A DNA stretch of 64,000 nucleotides from Peribacillus sp. FSL H8-0477 (GCF_038002765.1 NZ_JBBODE010000001.1:1-64000); one strand, 5' to 3'; positions 1 through 10,066 are shown, numbered from the stretch's first letter. Notes: generated by a model from the letters alone, not told the origin. Program-made: numbers and translations.

Positions 1-1225
1 ATACGATATATCCTGCAAGGAAACCAGCAATCAATCCGCCTAGGAATCCTGCTCCAGCTTGTGCAGCTAATAAGCCGCCAACCATACCAGGTGCAAAGCC
101 TGGACGGTCAGCAATACTTGAAGCAATATAACCGGCTAACACAGGAACTAAGAAGAAGAAGGCCCCCATTTTTCCTCCGCCAATATCATCTAAAGCTTTA
201 GCAATAGGGTTATACTCGGGACTTGTTGGATCAGATGCTTCAATGCCAAAGAAGAAGGAAAGGGCAATAAGAATTCCTCCCCCTACGACAAATGGGAGCA
301 TATTACTGACACCGCTCATTAAATGCTTATAGATTTGTTGACCAATGCTTGATGATGATGTTTCTTTTTTACTTTCGTTACCTGAGCCTTTGTAAATCGG
401 TGCATCTTGTTTAATAGCTCTATTCAGTAATTCTTCTGGCTTTCTCAAGCCTTGAGCTACAGGAACGATTAGAACATGTTTACCATTAAATCGATCCATT
501 TCAACTTGTTTATCTGCAGCAACAATAATCGCATCTGCTTCTGCAATTTCCTCAGCTGTCAGCGCATTTTTAATCCCAGTTGAACCGTTCGTTTCTACTT
601 TAAAATCAATGTCCATTTCCTTTGCTTTAGCTTTTAACGCGTCAGCAGCCATGTACGTATGGGCAATTCCGGTAGGACAGGCAGTTACTGCCAGTATTTT
701 TTTAGATACGGGTGATGTAGAAGACCTTTGTTCCCTTTCTTCAGCTTCTCTTTTTTCATCTTCAGCAGCTGTTGTTTCTTTTTGATTAATAATGGCAGCA
801 ATTTCTTCTTTAGTAGCAGCCGCCATCAGCTGTGATCTGAACGTAGTATCCATTAATAATGAAGATAAACGAGAAAGTGTCTCTAGGTGATCCGTATTAG
901 CCCCTTCACTAGCTGCAATCATAAAGAATAAGTGCGCAGGCTGCCCATCAAGTGATTGATAGTCTACACCCGATTTAGACCTGCCAAAACAAATCGCTGG
1001 AGTTCTTACAGCACTCGTCTTCGCATGAGGAATAGCGATTCCTTCGCCAATTCCTGTCGTACTTTGTTCTTCTCTTTTTAAGATGGCAGCCTTAAATTCT
1101 GCTTCATCATGTAAACGGCCTGCTTCTGTTAACTGACCAGCTAGTTCATCAATAACGTCTTTCTTTGTAACACTCTTTAAATCTATGATCATCGTATCTA
1201 CTTTTAATAAGTCTGTAATTTTCAT
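1..1225 (-). CDS. fruA: PTS fructose transporter subunit IIABC (partial, 3' end outside window)
   Basis: Membrane permease of the phosphotransferase system that imports fructose and releases fructose-1-phosphate. About 408 residues are visible. The IIA domain is at residues 1-150, with the phosphorylatable His in IPHAK near residue 67. The IIB domain is at about 175-275, with the phospho-Cys in TACPTGIAHTYMAA near residue 183. The start of the IIC membrane domain follows from about residue 295 (hydrophobic, LPFVVGGGILIALSFFFG). The start is the ATG at 1225 (MKITDLLKVD), only 4 bp after the fruK stop, so it is the third gene of fruR-fruK-fruA. The coding sequence runs off the window start, so the rest of IIC is not seen. 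Regulation by FruR is inferred from operon order. Confidence 0.95.
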   Translation of the reverse strand, partial: MKITDLLKVDTMIIDLKSVTKKDVIDELAGQLTEAGRLHDEAEFKAAILKREEQSTTGIGEGIAIPHAKTSAVRTPAICFGRSKSGVDYQSLDGQPAHLFFMIAASEGANTDHLETLSRLSSLLMDTTFRSQLMAAATKEEIAAIINQKETTAAEDEKREAEEREQRSSTSPVSKKILAVTACPTGIAHTYMAADALKAKAKEMDIDFKVETNGSTGIKNALTAEEIAEADAIIVAADKQVEMDRFNGKHVLIVPVAQGLRKPEELLNRAIKQDAPIYKGSGNESKKETSSSSIGQQIYKHLMSGVSNMLPFVVGGGILIALSFFFGIEASDPTSPEYNPIAKALDDIGGGKMGAFFFLVPVLAGYIASSIADRPGFAPGMVGGLLAAQAGAGFLGGLIAGFLAGYIV

Positions 1226-1229
1226 CAAA

Positions 1230-2150
1230 TCAGCTCCCTGTAAGCTCAGTAATTGCTATTTGCGGTAATAAGTATTCAATTGCATCTAGTGAACATAAAT
1301 CGGCTGAGAAGGCTGTAGCACTTCCTGCTGCCAAGCTATAATGAAAAGCGGAAAGGATGTTTTTAGTCGTTTCATAGTTTCCTATAAATCCTGCCACCAT
1401 TGAATCACCTGCACCTACTGAATTAACCACATTGCCTTTAGGTACATTCGCAGTATACGCTTTGTTCTTTGTACAAAGGACCGCGCCATCCCCAGCCATG
1501 GAGACAATGACATGCTGAGCACCCATCTCCACCAATTTCATTCCATACTTACACGCATCATGTACATGATTGATTTCAGTTGAAAATAGTTCCGCAAGTT
1601 CGTGATGATTCGGTTTAACGAGAAACGGTTGATAAGGGATAACCTCTAGTAATTCTTTTCCACTTGTATCGAGGACGACGTTTATTCCCTTTTCAGAACA
1701 TTTTTTTGTTAGATAACTATATACATTTTTCGGAAGACTAGCAGGAATGCTTCCTGACAGAACCAGTATATCTTCAGCCTGTAAATCATCTATTTTCTTA
1801 ACTAATTGCTGATAGCTCTCTATCGTAATGTCAGGACCTTGGCTATTAATTTCCGTTTCGATACCTGTCTTTAGTTTAATATTGATTCTTGTATCTCCCG
1901 CTGCTTCATTAAAATCGGTCTTGATATCTTCTTGATGTAAAAAGGTTTTTACGAATTCTCCTGTTTGGCCGCCAATGAAACCAAATGCTGTTGTATCATT
2001 GCCGATTCTTTTTAAGACTCTAGAGACATTTATTCCCTTGCCTCCTGGAAATTTACGATCATGAGTAGTTCGATTTACGCTGCCCATCTGGAAATTCTCT
2101 ACTTCGACCAGATAATCAATCGAGGGATTAAGGGTTACTGTATAAATCAT
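1230..2150 (-). CDS. fruK: 1-phosphofructokinase
   Basis: Phosphorylates fructose-1-phosphate, the product of the FruA transporter, to fructose-1,6-bisphosphate. The 306 residues have PfkB-family architecture: substrate-binding GGKGINVSR near residue 36 and the C-terminal signature GAGDSMVAGF with the catalytic Asp near 249. Length and N-terminus (MIYTVTLNPSIDY) are typical. The start codon overlaps the fruR stop by 4 bp (ATGA), indicating translational coupling, and the next gene fruA follows after 4 bp. LacC (tagatose-6-phosphate kinase) is a close relative, but the fruR and fruA neighbours decide for FruK. Confidence 0.95.
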   Translation of the reverse strand: MIYTVTLNPSIDYLVEVENFQMGSVNRTTHDRKFPGGKGINVSRVLKRIGNDTTAFGFIGGQTGEFVKTFLHQEDIKTDFNEAAGDTRINIKLKTGIETEINSQGPDITIESYQQLVKKIDDLQAEDILVLSGSIPASLPKNVYSYLTKKCSEKGINVVLDTSGKELLEVIPYQPFLVKPNHHELAELFSTEINHVHDACKYGMKLVEMGAQHVIVSMAGDGAVLCTKNKAYTANVPKGNVVNSVGAGDSMVAGFIGNYETTKNILSAFHYSLAAGSATAFSADLCSLDAIEYLLPQIAITELTGS

Positions 2151-2902
2151 TTTACCGTCACGACCTTTACTTTAGGATTTTTCTTGAGTTGTGAAATTGC
2201 TTCTTCATCATTATTGTCCGTAATAATAATGGCATCGTTTACATCAGCGACCTTAGCAAAAGTAGCTTCATTTAATTTTGTACTGTCAACTAGTACATAG
2301 CTTTCGCTCGACAATCGGATAGCCGTTTTTTTTAAGAGTGCTTCATCAGGATCCGGTGTTGTCAAACCTAGTTCAGGATGTACCCCATTCATCCCAAGAA
2401 AACATTTATCCATTCGGTATTCATTTAAAAATTGGACTGCCGTTCCGCCGACAATAGCATTTGTAGAAAATTTAATGCTGCCGCCAACCAAAACCGTTTT
2501 GATTTCTAGTTGAATTAATTTGGGTATATGCATAAGTCCGTTTGTTAAAACGGTTACATTTTTGTCCTTTAGATAGGGAATCATTTCTGAGATGGTTGTT
2601 CCTGCATCTAGATAAATGCAATCATTATTCTCAATAAATGAGGAAGCAACCTTTGCAATCGCTTGCTTTTCAGCTATGGATTTGGTTTGGTTTTCATATG
2701 TTGTTGGCTCAAGACCTTTTCGTTGAAGTAAGGCGGCTCCGCCGTGTACTCGTTTCAGCACTTTCATTTCTTCTAGCTGTACTAAATCTCTTCTAATGGT
2801 TGATTCAGATACCTGCAGCTGGTCTACAATTTCCTGTAACTTAACAGTTCCCTGTTTCTTTAATAAGGATTGAATGAATGCGTGTCTTTCTGTTGTTAAC
2901 AA
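2147..2902 (-). CDS. fruR: DeoR-family regulator of the fructose operon
   Basis: DeoR-type repressor, probably sensing fructose-1-phosphate and controlling fruR-fruK-fruA. The N-terminal helix-turn-helix is visible as LQEIVDQLQVSESTIRRDL. The C-terminal sugar-phosphate-sensing domain includes YLDAGTTISEMIPYL and VLVGGSIKFSTNAIVG. The frame is open to a GTG at 2917, but the sequence AAGGTGGTG that overlaps it looks like the ribosome binding site. The TTG at 2902 (LLTTERHAFI, matching the usual DeoR N-terminus) is therefore the more likely start. The fruK start overlaps its stop. Direct repeats upstream (2976-3021) are candidate operators. Confidence 0.9.
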   Translation of the reverse strand: MLTTERHAFIQSLLKKQGTVKLQEIVDQLQVSESTIRRDLVQLEEMKVLKRVHGGAALLQRKGLEPTTYENQTKSIAEKQAIAKVASSFIENNDCIYLDAGTTISEMIPYLKDKNVTVLTNGLMHIPKLIQLEIKTVLVGGSIKFSTNAIVGGTAVQFLNEYRMDKCFLGMNGVHPELGLTTPDPDEALLKKTAIRLSSESYVLVDSTKLNEATFAKVADVNDAIIITDNNDEEAISQLKKNPKVKVVTVK

Positions 2903-2975
2903 ACTGCTCACCACCACCTTGTAATCACATCATAAATGAAACGGTTTCATAAATCAATCAAAATCCTCTAAAAGT

Positions 2976-3021
2976 ATTCACTTTCATTCATAATAAATCA
3001 TAAATCATTCACAAACATTCA
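2976..3021 (-). promoter_or_regulatory. Two 15-bp direct repeats upstream of fruR, candidate FruR operators
   Basis: ATTCACTTTCATTCA (2976-2990) and ATTCACAAACATTCA (3007-3021) differ only in the three central bases and lie 31 bp apart, about three helical turns. Each contains two ATTCA units 10 bp apart. They lie 75-120 bp upstream of the fruR start. A weak promoter (TTGTGA, 16 bp, TATGAA on the minus strand) overlaps them, which would suit a repressor. Operator function is inference. Confidence 0.45.
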
Positions 3022-3208
3022 TATCATCCTCTCTAAAAATTGTTTTTACCAGGTGAAGGTGTTGACATTCGGTCGGCATTTTTTAATATTCTATCGAGGT
3101 TTTTATTAAAATAACAAGTGGTATTACGCGGTTTCTGTCAATAGATGCCCTCGTATAGTAAGGATTGCATGATATTCTATCGAGAAGAATTTCAAAATAT
3201 AATTAGGC

Positions 3209-3245
3209 AAAAAAAAGCCGCTGCATGTTTTTGCAGCAGCTTTTT
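3209..3245 (-). terminator. Rho-independent terminator after hutI
   Basis: On the minus strand the stem AAGCTGCTGCA pairs with TGCAGCGGCTT around a short AAAACA loop and is followed by seven T, starting just 3' of the hutI stop. The opposite strand also ends in T5, so it could act on transcripts from both directions. Confidence 0.85.
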
Positions 3246-3247
3246 AA

Positions 3248-4504
3248 TTAAATCACTCTCGCTCGTTCCCAGATTTTCTTTCCCTTGACGTAGACAACGT
3301 GTGCATGATTAATCCCGTAATGATAAGGAAGATACTGATAGGTCGGAATATCCCAAATAACGAAGTCAGCTTTTCTCCCCAGTTCCAGCGTTCCTGCTTC
3401 TTTGCTCTGACCAATGGCATGTGCCGCATTCACCGTGACTGCGTTCCATATCTCTTCTGCTGTCATGTTCAATTTTAAGGCAGCCAGAGACATAATTACC
3501 TGTAAATTTTCTGTTACCGAGCTTCCTGGATTAAAGTCAGTAGCTAGTGCAACGGCTCCTCCTTTATCAATGATTCTTCTCGCCTTCGCATACGTATTTT
3601 TGCCTAGATAAAACGTTGTTCCAGGCAGCAGTACTGCCACTGTATTTGAGCTTGCCAGCTTCTCGATCCCGCTATCTGTTGCCGCCACCAGGTGATCAAC
3701 ACTTACCGCTCCTAGTGAGACCGCCAGTTCTGTTCCTCCTAATGAATTAATTTCATCGGCATGCATTTTTAAGCCATAGCCTTTCTCTTTTGCAGCTTCT
3801 AAAAAAAGCCTTGATTGTTCGATACTAAATACACCTGTTTCACAAAAAATATCCACAAAATCAGCTAATTCCTCTTCTTTAATCACATCCAATAAGGAAA
3901 TCATCTCTTCAATAAATGCTGAGACATTTTCTTTATATTCAGGGGGGATAGCGTGTGGACCTAGAAAGGTTGATACGAGTGTAATTGGGTAGACCCTGGA
4001 CAATGTTTTCACTACTCTAAGCTGTTTTAGTTCCGTTTCTTTATCCAATCCATATCCACTTTTTGCTTCCAGTGTGGTTACTCCATGAGCAATACTCGTT
4101 TCAAGATGATGAGCGGCCTTCTTAATTAGTTCTTCCTCTTTAGATTGCCTGGTTGCTGCAACTGTGGATAATATACCGCCGCCCTTTTCCAGTATCTCTA
4201 GGTAAGGGATCCCTTGTTGCTTTAGTTCTAATTCACCTTCACGGGAGCCGCCAAACACGAGATGTGTATGTGAATCAACTAGACCAGGAGAAACGACTTT
4301 ATTATCAGCAGATATAATCAATTCAGCATCAAGTGTTTCTGCCTCTTTGTTCGAACCAATCCATGCTACCTTCCCTTCACTGACCGCAAAGGCAGCCTGC
4401 TCCTTAATGCTTAATCCCTTCATTTGTTCCCCTTTTAATGGAGTTAGACTCGATTCCGGTAAAATCAATTGTCCTATATCCTTCACAAGCATGTCATAGT
4501 TCAT
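3248..4504 (-). CDS. hutI: Imidazolonepropionase
   Basis: Third enzyme of histidine degradation: hydrolyses 4-imidazolone-5-propionate to N-formimino-L-glutamate. It is an amidohydrolase-superfamily protein of about 418 residues. The metal-binding HxH is in [12 protein letters not shown] (residues about 77-88), with further metal-site motifs KMHADE and the Asp in [10 protein letters not shown] longer frame opens at 4534, but the ATG at 4504 ([10 protein letters not shown]) has a GGGAGGG ribosome binding site at the right distance and is preferred. It overlaps the end of hutU by about 10 bp. It is the last gene of the hut operon; hutG is not seen in this window. Confidence 0.95.
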   Translation of the reverse strand: MNYDMLVKDIGQLILPESSLTPLKGEQMKGLSIKEQAAFAVSEGKVAWIGSNKEAETLDAELIISADNKVVSPGLVDSHTHLVFGGSREGELELKQQGIPYLEILEKGGGILSTVAATRQSKEEELIKKAAHHLETSIAHGVTTLEAKSGYGLDKETELKQLRVVKTLSRVYPITLVSTFLGPHAIPPEYKENVSAFIEEMISLLDVIKEEELADFVDIFCETGVFSIEQSRLFLEAAKEKGYGLKMHADEINSLGGTELAVSLGAVSVDHLVAATDSGIEKLASSNTVAVLLPGTTFYLGKNTYAKARRIIDKGGAVALATDFNPGSSVTENLQVIMSLAALKLNMTAEEIWNAVTVNAAHAIGQSKEAGTLELGRKADFVIWDIPTYQYLPYHYGINHAHVVYVKGKKIWERARVI

Positions 4505-6158
4505 GGTTTTCCCTCCCAAGCATTGGCATATCAATCTTTTTCTCCTTAGCAGCTTCGATCGCTAATTCATATCCCGCATCCGCATGCCGGACAATTCCCA
4601 TCCCTGGATCCGTTGTAAGAACACGCGTTAACCGCTGCTCAGCCAGGTCACTGCCATCTGCAACAACGACCATTCCTGCATGGAGGGAATACCCCATCCC
4701 CACACCCCCGCCATGGTGCACTGAAACCCAAGACCCGCCAGCTGCTACATTAATAAGCGCATTTAAGATTGCCCAATCGCCAACTGCATCGCTGCCGTCT
4801 TTCATATTCTCCGTTTCACGGTTTGGCGATGCGACTGAACCACTGTCAAGATGATCACGGCCAATCACAATGGGTGCCTTAAGCTCTCCGTTTCGGACAA
4901 GTTCGTTAATAGCGAGGCCCATCTTTAGACGCTCCCCATATCCGAGCCAGCAAATACGTGCCGGGAGTCCCTGAAAGGCAACTTTCTTCTGGGCAAGAAC
5001 AATCCAACGATGCAAGTCTTTATGGTCAGGAAATAACTCTTTAATCAATCGGTCCGTTCGATAAATATCCTCAGGATCACCAGATAGCGCTACCCACCGA
5101 AACGGACCTTTTCCTTCACAGAACAACGGACGGATGAAAGCTGGAACAAAACCTGGAAAATTGAACGCTTCCTTTACGCCATAATCGAAAGCAACTTGAC
5201 GGATATTGTTGCCGTAATCAAATACCACTGCACCCTTTTTCTGAAAGGCAAGCATACTCTTGACCTGATGTGCCATGGATTGTGTAGAACGGCGTATATA
5301 CTCGGCTTCATCCTGATTACGCAGGTCTGCTGCTTCTTTAAGATTCATCCCTCTTGGAATGTACCCGTTCAGGGGATCATGGGCTGAGGTCTGATCTGTT
5401 ACAATATCAATGAAGTTCCTATGAACGAATTGTTCGTAAACATCCGCCGCATTGCCGACTAACCCGATTGATAAAGCCTTACCTTCCTTCTTTGCTTTCA
5501 TTGCCCATGATGCGGCTTCTTCAAGGGAATCAGTCATACAATCACAATACCCAGAAGCTATTCGTTTCTCAATTCTTGCAGGATCGACCTCTACAGCAAG
5601 ACAAACGCCGCCATTCATCGTAACCGCTAGCGGTTGTGCACCGCCCATACCGCCAAGTCCAGCGGTTAAGGTGATCGTTCCTTGTAAAGAACCAGTAAAA
5701 TGCTGTCTGGCTAGTTCAGCCAGTGTTTCATAGGTGCCTTGTAAGATTCCTTGCGTCCCAATATAAATCCAGCTTCCTGCTGTCATTTGTCCGTACATCA
5801 TGAGTCCCTTTTTATCAAGCTCATGAAAATGCTCCCAATTTGCCCATTTGGGAACAAGTACTGAATTCGATAAAAGCACTCGCGGTGCAGCTGCATGAGT
5901 ACGGAATACAGCAACTGGTTTACCAGATTGAATCAATAAAGTTTCGTCATGTTCCAGGCGTCGGAGGGCAGCGACAATGGCATCAAATGACGGCCAATTA
6001 CGGGCTGCTTTTCCAATCCCTCCATATACGACCAACTCTTCTGGATTCTCTGCCACCTCTGGATCAAGGTTATTATAAAGCATGCGCAAAACTGCTTCTT
6101 GTTCCCACCCTTTGCATTCAAGCTCCAACCCGCCCTTTTTCCTGCTATTCTTCATCAT
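4494..6158 (-). CDS. hutU: Urocanate hydratase
   Basis: Second enzyme of histidine degradation: hydrates urocanate to 4-imidazolone-5-propionate using tightly bound NAD. The 554 residues are the normal length. The urocanase signature [16 protein letters not shown] is present around residue 400, and a glycine-rich segment ([12 protein letters not shown]) lies further on. Two adjacent Met codons (6158 and 6155) are both possible starts. The gene overlaps the 3' end of hutH and the 5' end of hutI, as expected for a tightly coupled operon hutP-H-U-I. Confidence 0.96.
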   Translation of the reverse strand: MMKNSRKKGGLELECKGWEQEAVLRMLYNNLDPEVAENPEELVVYGGIGKAARNWPSFDAIVAALRRLEHDETLLIQSGKPVAVFRTHAAAPRVLLSNSVLVPKWANWEHFHELDKKGLMMYGQMTAGSWIYIGTQGILQGTYETLAELARQHFTGSLQGTITLTAGLGGMGGAQPLAVTMNGGVCLAVEVDPARIEKRIASGYCDCMTDSLEEAASWAMKAKKEGKALSIGLVGNAADVYEQFVHRNFIDIVTDQTSAHDPLNGYIPRGMNLKEAADLRNQDEAEYIRRSTQSMAHQVKSMLAFQKKGAVVFDYGNNIRQVAFDYGVKEAFNFPGFVPAFIRPLFCEGKGPFRWVALSGDPEDIYRTDRLIKELFPDHKDLHRWIVLAQKKVAFQGLPARICWLGYGERLKMGLAINELVRNGELKAPIVIGRDHLDSGSVASPNRETENMKDGSDAVGDWAILNALINVAAGGSWVSVHHGGGVGMGYSLHAGMVVVADGSDLAEQRLTRVLTTDPGMGIVRHADAGYELAIEAAKEKKIDMPMLGRENHEL

Positions 6159-7665
6159 TATTCCCCCTTTTCAGATTAGATTTGATCCGCTGGTTTTTTA
6201 GCCAGCTGTTCAAGGTTTCTATATCATGTGAAAACACACGGTCCTCCGTAATTGGTTTAACAATCCTTCTCATAGATTGATAGAAATGATTGGTTTTTGG
6301 AGCCATTTTTTCGATTCCTCGATACTTTACTGCCTCCATGGCACAGATTGCTTCAATAGCAAGAACGCGACGCACATTTTGGATAATAACATAGGCGTGT
6401 CGAGCAGCAATCGTCCCCATGCTTACGTGGTCTTCTTGGTTGGCAGATGAGGGAATTGAATCGACACTTGCTGGATGAGCGAGCGTTTTGTTCTCTGAAA
6501 CCAGTGAAGCAGCGCAGTATTGCATAATCATCGCGCCTGACTGCAAGCCTGGCTTTGCACTTAGGAAAGGGGGTAAATCATTGAGCTGTGGGTTGACGAG
6601 CCGTTCAATACGCCTCTCTGAAATACTAGCAAGCTCTGCACAGGCAATTTTCATAAAATCCATCGCAATTGCTATGGGCTGGCCATGAAAATTCCCTCCC
6701 GAAATGACGGTCTCTCCATCATCAAAAATTAACGGATTATCCGTTGCAGCGTTGATTTCAATTTCCAATTTTTCTTTTACATAGTCAAGTGCCTGCCATG
6801 AGGCACCATGTACCTGAGGAATACAGCGCAGTGAATACGCATCTTGAACCCTTTTTTCCCCTTGTTTTGTCGTAAGCTTGCTTCCAGATAAAAGTGACCG
6901 CATGCGCTCGGCTACTTTTATTTGCTGGGGATAACCCCGAGCTTCATGAATGGACGGATGAAACACATCAATAATTCCTTCTAGTCCCTCCATCGTTAGT
7001 GCAGCTATTTGTTCACTTTGCAGTGCTAAATCGTTTGCTTCGATCCAGTTGACCGCTCCCTGTGCAGTCATCGCTTGAGTACCATTTATCAGTGCCAGGC
7101 CTTCCTTTGCAGCAAGTGTAATCGGCGTAATCCCTTCCTGAGTAAAGACCTTCTTAGCTGTTTTAATTTTTCCTTTATAGTAAACCTTTCCTTCTCCAAC
7201 AAGCACAAGTGCAAGATGTGATAACGGGGCTAGGTCACCAGAAGCACCCAGTGATCCCTGCTGAGGGATGACGGGATGAATGCCCTTATTAAGCAGCGTC
7301 ACTAATAACTCTACTAATTCAGGACGTATTCCTGAATAACCCTTAATCAGCGCGTTCAATCTTAATAACAGCATCACTCGCGTAACCGTTTCTGGAAAAA
7401 GCTCTCCGACTCCGCATGCATGTGAGCGAATTAAATTAAGTTGTAAATCATTCACGTCCTGCTCATTAATTCTCACCTCGCTAAAGCGGCCGAACCCTGT
7501 ATTAATCCCATATACTGTTATTTTTTCGGAAACTATTCGTTCGACAGCAGCTCGGCTTTTTTTGACATTTTCCATACTCTCCTTACTAATTCGAACGTTT
7601 TCTCCCTCATAGCAAATTCGAGCGACTTCAGTCAGCGTCAAATGATTCCCTGTCAGTTCAATCAT
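6145..7665 (-). CDS. hutH: Histidine ammonia-lyase
   Basis: First enzyme of histidine degradation: deaminates L-histidine to trans-urocanate. The self-processing Ala-Ser-Gly triad that forms the MIO cofactor is visible in [14 protein letters not shown] (about residues 137-150). The start is placed at the ATG at 7665 ([10 protein letters not shown]), which has TTAGGAGG upstream; an upstream in-frame Met at 7698 would lie inside the leader and is rejected. About 506 residues, the family norm. The leader upstream carries the HutP-controlled terminator. hutU overlaps its 3' end. Confidence 0.96.
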   Translation of the reverse strand: MIELTGNHLTLTEVARICYEGENVRISKESMENVKKSRAAVERIVSEKITVYGINTGFGRFSEVRINEQDVNDLQLNLIRSHACGVGELFPETVTRVMLLLRLNALIKGYSGIRPELVELLVTLLNKGIHPVIPQQGSLGASGDLAPLSHLALVLVGEGKVYYKGKIKTAKKVFTQEGITPITLAAKEGLALINGTQAMTAQGAVNWIEANDLALQSEQIAALTMEGLEGIIDVFHPSIHEARGYPQQIKVAERMRSLLSGSKLTTKQGEKRVQDAYSLRCIPQVHGASWQALDYVKEKLEIEINAATDNPLIFDDGETVISGGNFHGQPIAIAMDFMKIACAELASISERRIERLVNPQLNDLPPFLSAKPGLQSGAMIMQYCAASLVSENKTLAHPASVDSIPSSANQEDHVSMGTIAARHAYVIIQNVRRVLAIEAICAMEAVKYRGIEKMAPKTNHFYQSMRRIVKPITEDRVFSHDIETLNSWLKNQRIKSNLKRGNNDEE

Positions 7666-7687
7666 CTCTTTCCTCCTAATCCTTCTA

Positions 7688-7765
7688 AAAACAAACAAAA
7701 AGAGACGACAATGGCTTATTCACCATCATCGCCTCCTCATAACTAATGAACTCTAGGCAATGTCT
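7688..7765 (-). promoter_or_regulatory. hut leader: terminator with NAG-repeat antiterminator region (HutP target)
   Basis: Between hutP and hutH the minus strand carries a long stem (7723-7735 pairing with 7702-7714, GAGGCGATGATGG with CCATTGTCGTCTC) followed by a T-rich run, a classical attenuator. Just upstream, and overlapping its 5' arm, are several NAG triplets (TAG, GAG, TAG, GAG, GAG, about 7732-7758). In Bacillus subtilis, HutP with L-histidine binds UAG-type repeats at the same place and prevents termination. Position and composition match that established model. Confidence 0.75.
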
Positions 7766-7767
7766 TC

Positions 7768-8205
7768 CTATATATGATTGATTCCCAGTCCGACTGCTTC
7801 ATGTTCCAGTCCTTTAACTGGTGCACCGATCGTTCCATAAAATGCGACAGCTATCCATTCACCTTCTGCTTCTTCTGTATAAGGTTTACCGCGGACTACG
7901 GCAAATGAAAGACCTACTGTCCGTTTCATTTCACCTATAGCGGATTGGCCGCGGGTAACACCCTCTATAGCTTCTAAAATAGCATGATACAGCGCATGCG
8001 TTTCTCGGTAATGTTGATCTTCAATTAACCGCTCTCGTTTTGCAGCCGTCTCTACTGCTGCAATTACCTTTTGCAGGTTCATTGATCCAACCCGTCCCTT
8101 ACAATAACGAATTTCAGTTAAATTAGGATGTAGAAAGTCCATTTCTTCTTCATTTAGTGAGGCAAGCAATACCGCTAGTTTCCCAATTAAAATTCGCTGT
8201 GTCAT
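7768..8205 (-). CDS. hutP: Hut operon positive regulator (antitermination protein)
   Basis: RNA-binding antiterminator activated by L-histidine and divalent metal. The 145 residues match the family length. Visible features are the N-terminal helical segment [21 protein letters not shown] and a conserved C-terminus with [22 protein letters not shown]. It is the first gene of hutPHUI, separated from hutH by a leader with a terminator and NAG repeats, its predicted target. The upstream 120 bp presumably contain the operon promoter; no strong consensus could be fixed by eye. Confidence 0.92.
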   Translation of the reverse strand: MTQRILIGKLAVLLASLNEEEMDFLHPNLTEIRYCKGRVGSMNLQKVIAAVETAAKRERLIEDQHYRETHALYHAILEAIEGVTRGQSAIGEMKRTVGLSFAVVRGKPYTEEAEGEWIAVAFYGTIGAPVKGLEHEAVGLGINHI

Positions 8206-8287
8206 GAAAACACCCTTTTATCCAGATTATTCACTATTATCTAATAACTATCTCTAGTGTAATTGTCCTTCCCAATAAAAGTCAATC

Positions 8288-8315
8288 AAAAAAACCAGTG
8301 CTAACGAAGCACTGG
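8288..8315 (-). terminator. Terminator after the lipoprotein gene
   Basis: The perfect 8-bp stem CCAGTGCT/AGCACTGG with a 5-base loop, followed by seven T on the minus strand, lies 12 bp after the stop of the lipoprotein gene. Confidence 0.9.
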
Positions 8316-8326
8316 AACGTTATACC

Positions 8327-9580
8327 TTATCTTGGTAAATTGAATTTAGCAAATTTCTCCTTGAACAGGGCTTTCCCATTATCTCCAATAAAAGGCCCGA
8401 ATTCTAATGTAAACTTCTTATAGATGTTAAATTCATCTTTATTAAATAAGAACACATGATATTTTTCACCTTGTGACCCTGCTTTAATTTCCCTTGGATT
8501 CACGGGTTCTAACATGCCTTCCGAAAACGCTGTTCCTCGGTTTTCATCGATTCTCATCTTAGAAACAAGTGAAAGATTAATAGGCTGGTCTGATTGATTA
8601 TCAAGATTGAGTTTTACTGTGAGTGCCACAATTCCACTATCACCAAAGTTTTTGAAGCGAGCTTTGTTTGCATCACCTGGAGTAATTTCAGTGTATTGCA
8701 CCCCTTCTAATGTTACCTTAACATCACCAATTTGTTTGGTTTCGTTGATTCCTGCCTTTTCAAAAATCATTTTTTTATCCGCAACATTATCTGTTGTCAA
8801 CTGATCCGGATAGAATTTTTGAGCGCCGGCCACTGCCTTTGCTTGATCATCATTAAAGATAAAATCAAAGTTTCCTTCACCATTAAAGCTGTTTTTAAAT
8901 TGATTATTATCCGCCATGCCGCCTTCAATAATATATTTCGGCTTTACGGTCTTTAATGATTCAAATTCTTCATTGGTAAATAAGAAATTGACTAAGCCGG
9001 TCACCTTTTCCCCAACAGCGTATTTGCCTGTTTCGGTTTCCTTTGTTGATTTAACACGGTCTTTTTCGTTAATAAAATTCATGTGATCAGCAGCTATATA
9101 ATTATATTCAGAGTCTAATTGAATTTTTTGGCTATTATTGTAATAGGCAGGTTTGTCTGTTCCATTTTCCAACGTTACTTTCGCCGTAACCACATATCCA
9201 TCTGTTTGATCATCAAATGGAATAGTAACACTTGGAAGCATATCGGTCACCTTTACCACTTGGTATTCGTCTATCAACACTTTAAAACCGTCCATATTAT
9301 GACTGTACTCTGGATTCTTATTGGTATAAATCACTTCTACTTCGCCTTCAGATTGTTCCGCAATTGCAGGATTCATTACCTCATTGGAATCTGCAGTTTC
9401 CGCTTCTACTGGTTCATTTGTTGTTTCTTCAACCGGTTCGGTATTCTCTGTTTCTGCAGCTTTTTCCTTTTTAGGCTCTACAGCTTTTTTCGGTGCCGTT
9501 TCTTTTTCTTCTTCTCCACAAGCAGTAAGAAGCAACAATGATGTTAACACAACTGGCCCCATAACCCATTTCTTCAACAC
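8327..9580 (-). CDS. Lipoprotein with two related beta-rich domains (DUF5068-like)
   Basis: Predicted secreted lipoprotein of 417 residues. The signal peptide (MLKKWVMGPVVLTSLLLL) ends in the lipobox LTAC, so Cys21 would be lipidated. A Glu/Pro/Lys-rich linker follows to about residue 75. The rest appears internally duplicated. Each half has a segment ending in a conserved-type strand pair (GYVVTAKVTLENGTDKPAYY and GIVALTVKLNLDNQSDQPIN), then a closing motif (VTGLVNFLFTNEEFESLK and EKYHVFLFNKDEFNIYK). This resembles Bacillus DUF5068/DUF4352-type lipoproteins; the family label is from memory. Function is unknown. Single-gene unit with its own terminator. Confidence 0.75.
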   Translation of the reverse strand: MLKKWVMGPVVLTSLLLLTACGEEEKETAPKKAVEPKKEKAAETENTEPVEETTNEPVEAETADSNEVMNPAIAEQSEGEVEVIYTNKNPEYSHNMDGFKVLIDEYQVVKVTDMLPSVTIPFDDQTDGYVVTAKVTLENGTDKPAYYNNSQKIQLDSEYNYIAADHMNFINEKDRVKSTKETETGKYAVGEKVTGLVNFLFTNEEFESLKTVKPKYIIEGGMADNNQFKNSFNGEGNFDFIFNDDQAKAVAGAQKFYPDQLTTDNVADKKMIFEKAGINETKQIGDVKVTLEGVQYTEITPGDANKARFKNFGDSGIVALTVKLNLDNQSDQPINLSLVSKMRIDENRGTAFSEGMLEPVNPREIKAGSQGEKYHVFLFNKDEFNIYKKFTLEFGPFIGDNGKALFKEKFAKFNLPR

Positions 9581-9710
9581 ATACTCACACCTTTATCATT
9601 ATGTATTGATCATAATTCCAGCGTAAATACTTACTTTGTTGGAAATTAATCACAATTATTTGTTACCCCCATTTCAAAATAACAAAACCCTTATTTGTAA
9701 AAAACATCAT

Positions 9711-9932
9711 TTATTTATCCTCTTTCATCTCTGGCCTTTGTAATGTCAGTTGGTTTTCTTGTTCGAATAATTTGATAGCTTGATTCATGATGTCCTCTTG
9801 ATTATGATTTGTTCGATTGATAACCCTTACTGGAGCATGGCCATTAGCAAATAAAAAAACTTGGTGTTCATCAATCTGAATACGAGCATGGACAATAATT
9901 TTTTTTTCAAAACTTAGTCTAATCGTCTTCAT
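9711..9932 (-). CDS. Small protein of unknown function (73 aa)
   Basis: Unrecognised 73-residue basic-to-neutral protein without signal peptide or membrane segment. The N-terminal half alternates charged and hydrophobic residues as in a small beta sheet (RLSFEKKIIVHARIQIDEHQ), and the C-terminal part looks helical. A GGGGG ribosome binding site stands 7-8 bases before the ATG. It lies alone between the lipoprotein gene and the pyrimidine catabolic cluster. Confidence 0.6.
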   Translation of the reverse strand: MKTIRLSFEKKIIVHARIQIDEHQVFLFANGHAPVRVINRTNHNQEDIMNQAIKLFEQENQLTLQRPEMKEDK

Positions 9933-10030
9933 ACAAATTCCCCCTATTGATTATCAATTCAACTAGTTTCTAATAAAACCTTTGTTGCGAGAAGATTTAT
10001 CGCTCGACAATTAATTCAAAACAAGGGAAC

Positions 10031-10059
10031 AAAAAAAGCAGCACCATGGCTGCTTTTTT
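10031..10059 (-). terminator. Terminator after the aminotransferase gene
   Basis: On the minus strand an A-rich arm with GCAGC pairs with GCTGC plus a T7 run, a short GC stem extended by A-T pairs. It ends the mmsA-aminotransferase operon. Confidence 0.85.
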
Positions 10060-10066
10060 CGTTATT

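Noticed and set aside
2936-2950. ATGAAACGGTTTCAT as a CcpA cre site
   Set aside because: It is a dyad, but one base shorter than the cre consensus around CG. It may still be a regulatory dyad; I cannot assign it.
9119-9541. 140-codon plus-strand ORF rich in Phe/Cys/Arg
   Set aside because: Antisense to the lipoprotein gene; composition is an artefact of complementing Glu/Lys/Thr codons.
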